DNA of 33,586 bases from contig JASSUF010000007.1 in NCBI GenBank assembly GCA_031963365.1, positions 1 through 33,586 of the forward strand. Reading direction: 5' to 3'. The DNA comes from JASSUD01 sp031963365 (GTDB lineage: Bacteria > Pseudomonadota > Gammaproteobacteria > Burkholderiales > Burkholderiaceae). Shown piece by piece: positions 24,550-32,336 of the stretch. How positions within the stretch are numbered: position 1 is the stretch's first letter; each line of letters begins with the position of its first letter. A program made the translations under genes and the position numbers. The notes beneath the pieces were generated by a model. It saw nothing but the letters and a program-made list of their open reading frames with translations. It was not told where the DNA came from and did not search any database.

Positions 24550-24599
24550 TTTTACTTACCTTTAAATGGAGCGCACACCCTATTTAAAGGTAAGTAAAA
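24550..24599. promoter_or_regulatory. 18-bp perfect inverted repeat upstream of lasso operon
   Basis: Arms 24550-24567 and 24582-24599 (TTTTACTTACCTTTAAAT and its complement) are perfect with a 14-base GC-richer loop. No T-run follows on either strand beyond the arms, which argues against a plain terminator. The element lies about 140 bases before the precursor start and 93 bases after the nnrD stop, so it is either an operator for the lasso operon or the transcript end of nnrD. No convincing -35/-10 pair for the lasso promoter could be fixed in 24408-24549. Confidence 0.6.
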
Positions 24600-24691
24600 C
24601 CGACCGGTGCGGACTCGCATGCCGGGGTTGGGAGGGGATCGGCCTTGGGCTACTCCCTATCTCGATTTAAGCTCTCAGCACACATCTACTG

Positions 24692-25498
24692 TCATTTTTT
24701 GTTAACTAGTTCACGCAGATAAACCATCAAATCGCTAGCTAAAAGGCCGCGTTCACCATCCGTCTGCGCGGCGAGATCGCCGGCTTTGGCGTGTAAATCA
24801 ACGCCTGTGATCGCTGCTTCAGTCAAATTTAGCCCCTGTGCTAGTAGACCTGCTATGGTGCCGGTTAATACATCTCCCATCCCTGCGCTGGCCATGCCCG
24901 CATTTCCTGCTTCGCATATCCAAGGCATTTGTAAAGCATCTATGACAATAGACCCACTACCTTTGAGGACGATGCTACCGCCGTACTGATTTTGTAATTG
25001 TTTATCCGCTCCAAGGCGATTAGCTTGGATGTCTACTATGGAGCAATTTAATAGGCGTGCTGCTTCACCAGGGTGGGGAGTGAGTATCCAATCTTCGCGT
25101 TTTTGCGGGCTTTTAGCTAGAAGGTTGAGAGCGTCTGCATCTATTACTTTAGGATGTGGGTTTTGTAGAGCTTTTTCAAATAATTCCTGTGACCAATCGG
25201 ATTGTCCAAGACCTGGCCCAATCGCGATGACGGTTGCACGCGCTAGTAAAGGAGTGAGGTCTGCTGCAATGCTAGCTTTATGGCTTATCACCTCTGGGCG
25301 TGTTGCATTTAAGAAGGCGTAATGGGTTGCATGAGTAGCAATAGTAACTAGGCCGGCGCCTACCCGTGCTGCAGCTTCTGCTGCCAGCCGCACGGCGCCT
25401 CCCATTCCTTGTGTACCACCTATTATTAATACATGTCCAAAATTCCCCTTATGGGTATCTCGTGCTCGGAGAGGTAATTGAGAGGGAGTCATGGGCAT
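24692..25498 (-). CDS. nnrD: ADP-dependent NAD(P)H-hydrate dehydratase
   Basis: NnrD repairs damaged nicotinamide cofactors by dehydrating S-NAD(P)HX. The protein shows HVLIIGGTQGMGGAVRLAAE near the N-terminus, VIDADALNLLA in the middle, ILTPHPGEAARLL, and the catalytic-site block GNAGMASAGMGDVLTGTIAG. Only the dehydratase domain is present; the NnrE epimerase domain fused in many bacteria is absent here. The frame stays open to a TTG at 25540, only five bases from the divergent mutY start, so the ATG at 25498 (268 residues) is preferred; 25492 is a second choice. Neither has a clear ribosome binding site. It marks the return to core genes after the lasso cluster. Confidence 0.85.
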   Translation of the reverse strand: MPMTPSQLPLRARDTHKGNFGHVLIIGGTQGMGGAVRLAAEAAARVGAGLVTIATHATHYAFLNATRPEVISHKASIAADLTPLLARATVIAIGPGLGQSDWSQELFEKALQNPHPKVIDADALNLLAKSPQKREDWILTPHPGEAARLLNCSIVDIQANRLGADKQLQNQYGGSIVLKGSGSIVIDALQMPWICEAGNAGMASAGMGDVLTGTIAGLLAQGLNLTEAAITGVDLHAKAGDLAAQTDGERGLLASDLMVYLRELVNKK

Positions 25499-25545
25499 TG
25501 GGCTTGTATGGTTTGTGTAGTTTGTGTTTAAAAGGTTCAATTTAA

Positions 25546-26670
25546 ATGGATTCTAAGGAGTTTGCTCCGCGTCTTATCGCTTGGCAGGCAGAGCAGGGAC
25601 GGCATGGTTTACCTTGGCAGCAGGGCAGTTTTGGAGACCCATATCGTGTATGGCTCTCTGAAATTATGCTTCAACAAACGCAGGTTGCAACGGTTATTCC
25701 GTATTACCAACGTTTTTTAGAGGCTTTTCCTGATGTGTATAGCTTAGCTAAAGCTCCGGCAGATACGGTGATGGCATTGTGGAGCGGTCTTGGCTATTAC
25801 GCGCGTGCGCGTAATTTACATCGGTGTGCACAGGTGGTTGTGGAGCGTGGAGGGGCTTTTCCTGACAATGTGACTGAGCTTGCAGAGTTGCCTGGTATTG
25901 GGCGTTCTACCGCAGCAGCGATTGCTGCATTTGCATTTGGAGCGCGTGCGGCGATTCTAGATGCGAATGTCAAACGGGTGCTAACCAGAGTATTTGGAAT
26001 TGAGGGAGTGCCTTCTGAAAAAGCGGTTGAAAATGTGTTGTGGACGCTTGCAGAGTCTCTTTTGCCTGATACGGGCATCGGTGCGTATACACAAGGGCTG
26101 ATGGATTTGGGTGCAACGCTGTGTGTTGGGCGCCGCCCACATTGCATGCGTTGCCCTTTTGAAAAAGAGTGTGTTGCGCATCTATCTGGCCGGGAGCATG
26201 TGCTACCGCAAGCGCGTGTGCGAAAAGCAAAACCAACTCGGTATTTCGATGTGCTTGTGTTGCGTTCGGAAGACCGCGTATTGCTTGAGCTAAGGCCTCC
26301 AATAGGTATTTGGGGCGGTTTGTGGAGTTTGCCTGAGGCTAAGAGCCGTGAGGAGTTAGAAAATTATATTGCTACTTTGAGCGGCTTTGATCCAACTTCT
26401 CGCACATTAGGTACGCAACAGGCATTAGTTGAGCTGACTGCACTGGCACCGATTGCTCATGAATTTACACATTTTCGTAAAATCATGCAGCCGTATTATG
26501 TGTCTTATGCTGAGCTTGATAGGGCTCAGTTGCATGCACAACTAGCTCCTGTTCACCAGGTTGAGCAAACCAATACCGTATGGGTGCCTTTGCAAGCGAT
26601 TGGTGAGTATGGTTTGCCTGCACCGATACGCAAGTTATTAGAGGCATTGAATATGCCAATACCTGTTTAG
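25546..26670 (+). CDS. mutY: Adenine DNA glycosylase MutY
   Basis: MutY removes adenine mispaired with 8-oxoguanine. The 374-residue protein has the catalytic Glu39 in SEIMLQQTQV, the helix-hairpin-helix LPGIGRSTAAAI (about 115-126), catalytic Asp139 in ILDANVKR, and four cysteines spaced for a 4Fe-4S cluster (C193, C200, C203, C209). A C-terminal NUDIX-like domain begins near residue 225 and includes GIWGGLWSLPEA. The start ATG lies in a short divergent gap with nnrD, so both promoters must overlap the neighbouring gene starts. A REP-like pair follows the stop. Confidence 0.96.
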   Translation: MDSKEFAPRLIAWQAEQGRHGLPWQQGSFGDPYRVWLSEIMLQQTQVATVIPYYQRFLEAFPDVYSLAKAPADTVMALWSGLGYYARARNLHRCAQVVVERGGAFPDNVTELAELPGIGRSTAAAIAAFAFGARAAILDANVKRVLTRVFGIEGVPSEKAVENVLWTLAESLLPDTGIGAYTQGLMDLGATLCVGRRPHCMRCPFEKECVAHLSGREHVLPQARVRKAKPTRYFDVLVLRSEDRVLLELRPPIGIWGGLWSLPEAKSREELENYIATLSGFDPTSRTLGTQQALVELTALAPIAHEFTHFRKIMQPYYVSYAELDRAQLHAQLAPVHQVEQTNTVWVPLQAIGEYGLPAPIRKLLEALNMPIPV

Positions 26671-26716
26671 TAGAGTGCGGTGATTATTCAGCCGGCTTTC
26701 AAGAAGGGTGTGGCTT

Positions 26717-26838
26717 GCATGTTGGGGTTCCTTCGTCACCACCAACCTACCGTGCTTTTGGGGTTGATGGAGTTTTTTTAAAGCCCTTTTGCCTAGGCAT
26801 CTCGGTAGGTTGGTGGTGAGGCACGAACCCCAACATGC
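26717..26838. repeat. REP-like inverted pair between mutY and hprK
   Basis: Arms 26717-26750 and 26804-26838 are inverted copies of the unit also present at 6889-6962. They are separated by 53 bases, and the right arm has a variant core GAGGCACGAA instead of GACGAAGGAA. A perfect palindrome CCTGTATATACAGG follows at 26868-26881, touching the hprK stop codon. The two genes converge here, so the element may also end both transcripts. Confidence 0.85.
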
Positions 26839-26882
26839 ATACCGCCGACTTCTAACATCGCTTTTGGCCTGTATATACAGGT

Positions 26883-27842
26883 CTAGTTTCTTCTAGGCGT
26901 AAGGGGTTCGTGCATGGCATGAAGTTGGCGATTCATGAAATCGCTGAGGGTGTTGATGCCTCGTAGATGCAAAATGGTGTTTCGTACGGCCGCTTCTACT
27001 AGAACAGCAAGATTGCGCCCGGCAGCGACTTGCAGGGTTACTTTATGAATAGGTAGACCTAGTATTTCTTCAGTCTGGGTATCTGTGGGGAGGCGTTCGA
27101 ATTTTTCGTCGGTACGACGCACTAGCTGAACAACGAGTTTTAGTTTTTTCTTCCGCCGCACCGCGGTTTCACCAAATATGGTTTTGATATCAAGCAGGCC
27201 GAGTCCGCGCACTTCCAGTAAGTTTTGCAATAAAGGCGGGCAGCGCCCTTCAATAAAGTCAGGACCTAAGCGCACGAAATCGACTGCATCATCGGCCACT
27301 AAGCCATGCCCGCGGCTGATGAGCTCTAGCCCAAGCTCACTTTTTCCTAGCCCAGATTCCCCAGATAGCAAAACACCCATTTCCAGAATATCAAGAAACA
27401 CACCATGCAACGTGGTGCGGGGTGCAAAAAGGTGGGAGATGTATAGGCGCAGATGGTCAATAACGGTCGCGCTTGAAGTGGGGGTGACAAAGAGGGGGGT
27501 TGCGGAGTGTGTGCACTGCTTTACTAAATCCGGCAATGCATGAACGCCATCTGCAACCACTAAAAAGGGAGGCTCTAGTGCTATGAGCTCCGCCATCTGT
27601 CGCTCGCAATCCTGTTTGGATTGGCGCTGATAATAAAGCGTTTCTGCTTCACCGAGTACTTGAATGCGATTGGGGTGAATGAGATTGAGGTGCCCCACTA
27701 AATCCGCACTGGAGGTGGCATGCGCTACCACATCACTCGAAAATCCCCGTTCACCGCCTTTATAGCCAGTTAGCCATTTGAGTTTGAGCTTGTCGACATT
27801 GTCGTCAAACATGCCTTGCGCTGTAATGCTAGGAATATCCAT
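26883..27842 (-). CDS. hprK: HPr kinase/phosphorylase
   Basis: HprK phosphorylates HPr (or its nitrogen-PTS relative) on serine and reverses this. The 319-residue protein carries the Walker A loop SGESGLGKSELGLELI at 160-175, the following HGLVADDAVDF, and the signature LEVRGLGLLDIKTIFG near 208. It ends in MHEPLTPRRN. It lies 13 bases after ptsN on the same strand, the usual Proteobacterial ptsN-hprK order, although here both follow hpf without rpoN. The nitrogen PTS partners ptsO/ptsP are not in the window. Confidence 0.96.
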   Translation of the reverse strand: MDIPSITAQGMFDDNVDKLKLKWLTGYKGGERGFSSDVVAHATSSADLVGHLNLIHPNRIQVLGEAETLYYQRQSKQDCERQMAELIALEPPFLVVADGVHALPDLVKQCTHSATPLFVTPTSSATVIDHLRLYISHLFAPRTTLHGVFLDILEMGVLLSGESGLGKSELGLELISRGHGLVADDAVDFVRLGPDFIEGRCPPLLQNLLEVRGLGLLDIKTIFGETAVRRKKKLKLVVQLVRRTDEKFERLPTDTQTEEILGLPIHKVTLQVAAGRNLAVLVEAAVRNTILHLRGINTLSDFMNRQLHAMHEPLTPRRN

Positions 27843-27855
27843 AACAATGGGTGCG

Positions 27856-28302
27856 CTAGCTGGTTAGTAGGTGGTAGATCGTGGCTGGGTTAGCCTCGGT
27901 AGTTAATTGCTTACGCTTTTCTGGGTCTGAGAGAAGTTGTGCAATTTCAGAGAGTATTTCGAGGTGCTGCTGGGTGGCGTGCTCAGGCACAAGCAAAAAA
28001 ATAAATAAAGCTACAGGTTCTCCATCCGGCGCCCCAAAGGCAATCGGTTGCGTTAAGCGCATCAACGCAGCCACGGGTTGTTTGAGCCCTTTAATACGGC
28101 CATGCGGTATAGCGACGCCTGCTCCCAAGGCTGTAGAGCCAAGTTGCTCTCTAGCAAGCAGATTTTGGGTGACTACATTGTGCGCAATGCCATGGTGGTG
28201 CTCAAAGAGTGTGCCGATAGCAGTAAATACCTGCTCTGTGCTGGTGTGATCTAGCTCCAGAACAATATTATCGGAGGGAAAGAAAGAGGCGAGATATTTC
28301 AT
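27856..28302 (-). CDS. ptsN: Nitrogen-regulatory PTS EIIA protein
   Basis: This is the EIIA-Ntr domain, a regulatory phosphocarrier of the nitrogen phosphotransferase system. The 148-residue protein starts MKYLASFFPSDNIVLELD, and the phosphorylated residue is His67 in AIPHGRIKG. PVALFIFLLVPEHATQQHLE is the conserved strand and helix of the fold. Length matches the family. It lies 104 bases after hpf, across a 12-bp inverted repeat, and just before hprK. In related genomes it follows rpoN and hpf; its retention without rpoN in place suggests a role not tied to sigma-54. Confidence 0.95.
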   Translation of the reverse strand: MKYLASFFPSDNIVLELDHTSTEQVFTAIGTLFEHHHGIAHNVVTQNLLAREQLGSTALGAGVAIPHGRIKGLKQPVAALMRLTQPIAFGAPDGEPVALFIFLLVPEHATQQHLEILSEIAQLLSDPEKRKQLTTEANPATIYHLLTS

Positions 28303-28331
28303 GGTGGATAGGCAGGTAAAGGTGTGCCTTG

Positions 28332-28372
28332 CTGGGATCTGCCAACCAAAAGTTGCATTGGGCAGATCCCAG
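28332..28372 (-). promoter_or_regulatory. 12-bp perfect inverted repeat between hpf and ptsN
   Basis: CTGGGATCTGCC (28332-28343) and GGCAGATCCCAG (28361-28372) are perfect complements around a 17-base loop. No T-run follows on the minus strand, so it is a stable hairpin in the hpf-ptsN transcript rather than a clear terminator. It may be an attenuator or an RNase stop that separates hpf and ptsN expression. Confidence 0.6.
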
Positions 28373-28406
28373 AAAGTCCTAAAAACAAAGATCCGCTGAC
28401 TGAGGG

Positions 28407-28766
28407 TTATAGATCAATATCAGTAACTGACTCACGTTTTTTGCGTCGTGGGATAACGCGCACAGCCTTGTATTTTAAAACTTGCCGGGTGAGTGCAGAA
28501 AAAACACCATTAATAGCTTTGTAGAGATTGTCATTCGTAGTTTGCACCACGATATCTTTCCCTTTCGCAGCATTTGGCCCTTTTACGTGAACCGTGACCT
28601 CAGCCGTTGGATATGTTTTTTTTCGCTCAATATGGTGCGGTGTAAGACGGACGGTAGCAGTTACAACATCTTTGAAATACCTGGTAACTTTATTAACCTT
28701 ATTCGCAATGTATTTTCGTACAGCAGGCGTGACATGCAGATGGCGGCCAACGATATTGAGATTCAT
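28407..28766 (-). CDS. hpf: Ribosome hibernation promoting factor
   Basis: HPF binds the 30S decoding centre and promotes ribosome dimerisation in stationary phase. The 119-residue protein begins MNLNIVGRHLHVTPAVRKYI, with the RYFKDVVTATV and AKGKDIVVQTTNDNLYKAIN blocks of the RaiA/HPF fold, and has a basic tail RRKKRESVTDIDL. The length is the short-HPF class. GGGGAGG lies just before the ATG. In Burkholderia it follows rpoN; here the 208-base upstream gap to lptB contains no rpoN. Confidence 0.95.
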   Translation of the reverse strand: MNLNIVGRHLHVTPAVRKYIANKVNKVTRYFKDVVTATVRLTPHHIERKKTYPTAEVTVHVKGPNAAKGKDIVVQTTNDNLYKAINGVFSALTRQVLKYKAVRVIPRRKKRESVTDIDL

Positions 28767-28974
28767 AGTCCTCCCCTATAGAAATCATCAAACGGATAAT
28801 GCATAGATACAAACTACAATACAGAAACCAGTTTTCAGTTTTCTCAGGGCTTTCTCGTAGTTTCCCAAGAAATAGTTTTTTTCACTTTTTCGAAGTGTAC
28901 AAAAGGAAGTATATGCCGGTTCTCGTGCATTTGCTGCTCCCCATCAACAATTCTTTGTAACCATCACACGAAGA
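28767..28974. other. gap where rpoN is expected
   Basis: The 208 bases between lptB and hpf hold no frame resembling sigma-54, which in related genomes (about 1.4-1.5 kb) lies exactly here. I saw no remnant of its C-terminal RpoN box either. The gap probably contains the hpf promoter; no clear hexamers could be fixed. Confidence 0.6.
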
Positions 28975-29772
28975 TTACATCCTAAAGTGCTCACCTAAAT
29001 ATACGCGACGCACATGAGTATTTTCAATAATTTCGGCAGGCGCTCCAGCGGCCAGTACGCATCCCTCGCTGATGATATAGGCGTGATCACAAATACCAAG
29101 GGTTTCGCGCACATTATGATCCGTAATTAAAACACCGATGTGACGTTCTTTCAAAAAACGGACAATTTTTTGTATCTCGAGCACGGCGATGGGGTCTACC
29201 CCTGCAAAAGGCTCATCGAGCAGAATAAAGCGCGGATCTGTTGCCAGTGCCCGAGCGATTTCAACGCGTCGGCGCTCTCCACCAGATAATGAAAGCGCTG
29301 CATCATCTTGCAAATGCGTAATCTGTAGCTCTTCCATGAGTGCCTGCGCACGATTCTCTACCGCGCTTGGAGATAGTTTTTTGCCCGTTTCATCCACTTG
29401 CAGCTCCAAGACCGCACGAATATTTTCAGCGACACTGAGCTTGCGGAAGACCGATGCTTCTTGCGGAAGATACGAGAGTCCCATGCGTGCTCGTTTATGA
29501 ATAGGAAACCGGCTAATAGACATATCATCGAGAGTGATTTCACCCGCATCAAGTCGCACAAGCCCTACGATCATATAAAACGAGGTAGTTTTGCCAGCCC
29601 CATTTGGCCCTAAAAGTCCCACGACTTCTCCGCTTTTTACATCAAGCGAAACATCTTTGACAACGGTGCGTGAGCCATAGTGTTTTTTAAGATTACGCAC
29701 TCTAAGCATGCTGTTTTGTTGAGCACGTAAATGCAACTGGGGGTCGAGGAGTGGGGGTGCAGAGGTACTCAA
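28975..29772 (-). CDS. lptB: LPS export ATP-binding protein LptB
   Basis: LptB is the ATPase that powers lipopolysaccharide transport through the LptBFG complex. The 265-residue protein has Walker A GPNGAGKTT at 55-63, signature LSGGERRRVEIARALA and Walker B FILLDEPFAGVDPIAV, and ends GEHFRM. The N-terminus (MSTSAPPLLDPQLHLRAQ) extends about 20 residues beyond the ABC core, as in many Burkholderiaceae. It overlaps lptA by four bases (ATGA), so it is coupled to it. The lptC-lptA-lptB order is standard. Confidence 0.97.
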   Translation of the reverse strand: MSTSAPPLLDPQLHLRAQQNSMLRVRNLKKHYGSRTVVKDVSLDVKSGEVVGLLGPNGAGKTTSFYMIVGLVRLDAGEITLDDMSISRFPIHKRARMGLSYLPQEASVFRKLSVAENIRAVLELQVDETGKKLSPSAVENRAQALMEELQITHLQDDAALSLSGGERRRVEIARALATDPRFILLDEPFAGVDPIAVLEIQKIVRFLKERHIGVLITDHNVRETLGICDHAYIISEGCVLAAGAPAEIIENTHVRRVYLGEHFRM

Positions 29773-30440
29773 GGCTGTATAGCAGAAGGATTAAGAGAGG
29801 GGAGAGGCGCTAGCGGCGTAATATCTGTAGACGGAGTTAGTGAAATAGCATTATCACCTTGTGGTTTTAGATGAATGTGAGCGGGAGTTTTATTGGGAGA
29901 CGAAATCATCGCTCGAACCCGGCCATGAGGATTAGCCTGATTGGCAATATCATTTCCAGAATCAGCACTATAAATATTGTGCGCATGATCATAGCGAATC
30001 ACACTGCCTTGTACTTCATCTAGGACTTTGGTAAGCCCTTGTAGGCGCAAAACGTGTGCGCGGCCTCTCATGGTTGCGATTTCACTTTTATCATCATAGG
30101 TGATGGTCTTGCCGCGGCCTTCTATATATTCGTTGAAGCCGTAACGTTTTTGCCGAAAATAAGCCCGTGGCCCGCTGTTTGTGCTGGCCTTAATATATTG
30201 ATATCCCTCGGGATCGCGCTGTACGGTGATTTGATCTGCTTTGATCAGAATGGTACCTTTGTTTAGTACCACGTGGCCCGTTAAAGTATTAATTTGCTTT
30301 AGATCATCGTAGACCCAACGATCAGTTTGAAAATATATAGGGGCAAAGCGATCCTGCTGCTCGGCGGCTCTACAAGGTAAGAGCGTAAGCAACAGTAAAA
30401 AAGAGAATAGGCTCCTGAAGAGGATACGAAAAATAGGCAT
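29769..30440 (-). CDS. lptA: LPS transport periplasmic protein LptA
   Basis: LptA forms the periplasmic bridge that carries LPS to the outer membrane. The 223-residue protein has a signal peptide (MPIFRILFRSLFSFLLLLTL, cleaved near CRA) and the OstA beta-jellyroll with LNTLTGHVVLNKGTILIKAD-type repeats, here NTLTGHVVLNKGTILIKADQ, and GRGKTITYDDKSEIATMRG. The tail is Pro/Thr-rich. It lies 3 bases after lptC and overlaps lptB by four bases. Confidence 0.95.
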   Translation of the reverse strand: MPIFRILFRSLFSFLLLLTLLPCRAAEQQDRFAPIYFQTDRWVYDDLKQINTLTGHVVLNKGTILIKADQITVQRDPEGYQYIKASTNSGPRAYFRQKRYGFNEYIEGRGKTITYDDKSEIATMRGRAHVLRLQGLTKVLDEVQGSVIRYDHAHNIYSADSGNDIANQANPHGRVRAMISSPNKTPAHIHLKPQGDNAISLTPSTDITPLAPLPSLNPSAIQP

Positions 30441-30443
30441 GAG

Positions 30444-31064
30444 CTAGCGGGTAGGAGGGTTCGCGCTTTGGGGCTGTATTGTAGGAGAAAACACGCCTTG
30501 AACCCGGCTTTTGAAAAGAATGGTGCGGGTGGTGTTGTTATATTCCATACCGGTTGTAGTGGCAATGGATGGGCCACGCTGTATGGTTACAGGTTTTTCT
30601 GTTTGTACTAGATCATCATTGATTAAAACACGAAAATGCTCTGAGGCCATTTGTATTTCAGGCTCAATATTTTTACCCCTTCTAGCACTTGCACGCAAAA
30701 CACGTGCATCGCCATATAAATCAAGGATGGAGCCGTCTGTATTTAACCTGCCTCGCTGTGCAAAGCTAGTTATTGCAGGCTCATTGGGCGTAAAGACGCG
30801 CACAGCAGGTAAGGTAATATCTATCGTTCCGTCATCTTGGTAATGCACCATTTTGGACGCTTTGATCCGGTATTGTGTCGTACCTTGAGGATTTAAAATC
30901 GTCACAGAAAAATGATCTGCAAAATAGTCTGGCGTATGTGTTTTAGCGCGCGCTGGCAAGAGTGGGCCAGTAGACTGATTAAGTAGAAAAAGCCCATACG
31001 TTAGGCCGGCGAGCAAAGCTATCCCGCCTAACGGAAGCCAGTGCCTAAAACGTGGAGTACGCAT
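30444..31064 (-). CDS. lptC: LPS export system protein LptC
   Basis: LptC is the bitopic inner-membrane protein linking LptBFG to LptA. The 206-residue protein has one N-terminal membrane helix (HWLPLGGIALLAGLTYGLFL, about 8-27), then the periplasmic fold with PDYFADHFSVTILNPQGTTQ and a YRIKASKMVHY strand. The C-terminal EYNNTTRTILFKSRVQGVF fits the family. It follows kdsD by 47 bases without the kdsC gene that usually lies between them. Confidence 0.93.
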   Translation of the reverse strand: MRTPRFRHWLPLGGIALLAGLTYGLFLLNQSTGPLLPARAKTHTPDYFADHFSVTILNPQGTTQYRIKASKMVHYQDDGTIDITLPAVRVFTPNEPAITSFAQRGRLNTDGSILDLYGDARVLRASARRGKNIEPEIQMASEHFRVLINDDLVQTEKPVTIQRGPSIATTTGMEYNNTTRTILFKSRVQGVFSPTIQPQSANPPTR

Positions 31065-31111
31065 ACGGATAAAAGAGTTTTAGGGTGTTGCTAAAAAATA
31101 GCTAGTCGTTT

Positions 31112-32173
31112 TTAAATGACTTTGGCATCAAGCAAGTCATGCATATTGAGAGCGCCTAGCAGTGTGCGGCTCTCATCTACTACTAAAATTTGATTGATCC
31201 GACATTTTTCCATCCGCTCAATCGCTTCTACAGCAAGTTGATCTGGAGAAACTGTGTGAGGCTGCGCATGCATAAAAGTATCAATGCTACTGTCTAACTG
31301 AGAGAGATCGGTCGTATTCTCAAGGAATCTGCGTAAATCACCATCTGTAAAAATACCTTCGACTTGGTTATGTACATTGACGATGGCGGTCATACCTAAG
31401 CGCTTAACCGTCATTTCCAGTATCGCCTCACGCACAGTGGATTCCATACTGACTTTAGGGATGTGCGCTCCGGTGCGCATGACATTTTTTACCGAAATAA
31501 GCAGCCGATTACCCAGTGCACCACCAGGGTGTGAGCGAGCGAAATCTTCTGGGGTAAAGCCGCGAGCATCCAGTACAGCAACAGCCAAAGCATCGCCCAG
31601 TGCTAAAGCAGCAGTGGTACTGGCAGTAGGGGCTAGATTTAAAGAGCATGCCTCTTTTTCAACGCCTGCATCTAAGTGCACATCCGCTAATTGCGCTAAG
31701 CTGGATGTAGGGCGGCCCGTAATTCCAATGAGTTTCGTCCCCATGCGTTTAATCAGAGGCACAATACCTAGTAATTCTTGGGTTTCACCTGAATTCGACA
31801 GAGCAATGACTACGTCATCGCGCGTAATCATGCCCAAATCCCCATGACGTGCTTCTGCGGGGTGGACAAAGAAAGCGGGTGTTCCCGTGCTGGCTAGCGT
31901 GGCAGCAAGCTTGCGCCCAATATGGCCAGATTTACCCATTCCTGATACAACGATGCGACCTGTGCATTGGAGCACATATTGCACTGCGTCTACAAATCGC
32001 CCATCAATGCGTTCTGCTAACGCACAGACTGCTGCTCCTTCAATATGGAGAGCCTGTTTAGCTAAACTGATGATTCGTTGAGAAAAAAGGGGAGGTGAAA
32101 GCGATTCATTTTGTCTACTACGCATAGGATCATCGTCTAAATTGACTGTAAGTGAATTGAATTTCGCTATCAT
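31112..32173 (-). CDS. kdsD: Arabinose-5-phosphate isomerase (Kdo synthesis)
   Basis: KdsD converts ribulose-5-phosphate to arabinose-5-phosphate, the first step to Kdo for lipopolysaccharide. The 353-residue protein has a SIS domain with VVSGMGKSGHIGRKLAATLA and FVHPAEARHGDLGMI, followed by two CBS domains near the C-terminus (MRTGAHIPKVSMESTVREAI; FMHAQPHTVSPDQLAVEAIE). It is longer than the usual 325-330 residues; the ATG at 32173 begins MIAKFNS, similar to the MIAK start in Burkholderia, while Met17 at 32125 is the alternative. It heads the lpt block and is divergent from the antiporter gene. Confidence 0.94.
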   Translation of the reverse strand: MIAKFNSLTVNLDDDPMRSRQNESLSPPLFSQRIISLAKQALHIEGAAVCALAERIDGRFVDAVQYVLQCTGRIVVSGMGKSGHIGRKLAATLASTGTPAFFVHPAEARHGDLGMITRDDVVIALSNSGETQELLGIVPLIKRMGTKLIGITGRPTSSLAQLADVHLDAGVEKEACSLNLAPTASTTAALALGDALAVAVLDARGFTPEDFARSHPGGALGNRLLISVKNVMRTGAHIPKVSMESTVREAILEMTVKRLGMTAIVNVHNQVEGIFTDGDLRRFLENTTDLSQLDSSIDTFMHAQPHTVSPDQLAVEAIERMEKCRINQILVVDESRTLLGALNMHDLLDAKVI

Positions 32174-32336
32174 TCACAAAATAGAATTCACAAAACGCGA
32201 AAGTATAACAAAGCCCATTTTAGCTGCCAGTGTTCTATGATACGCAGGTATGCTGGTATAAGGTACAGTAAATAGCTTGTGCTATATGGCCTGATATCAG
32301 ATTTGGAATCTCCAAAAAGAGTTTTAGGACACTTCA

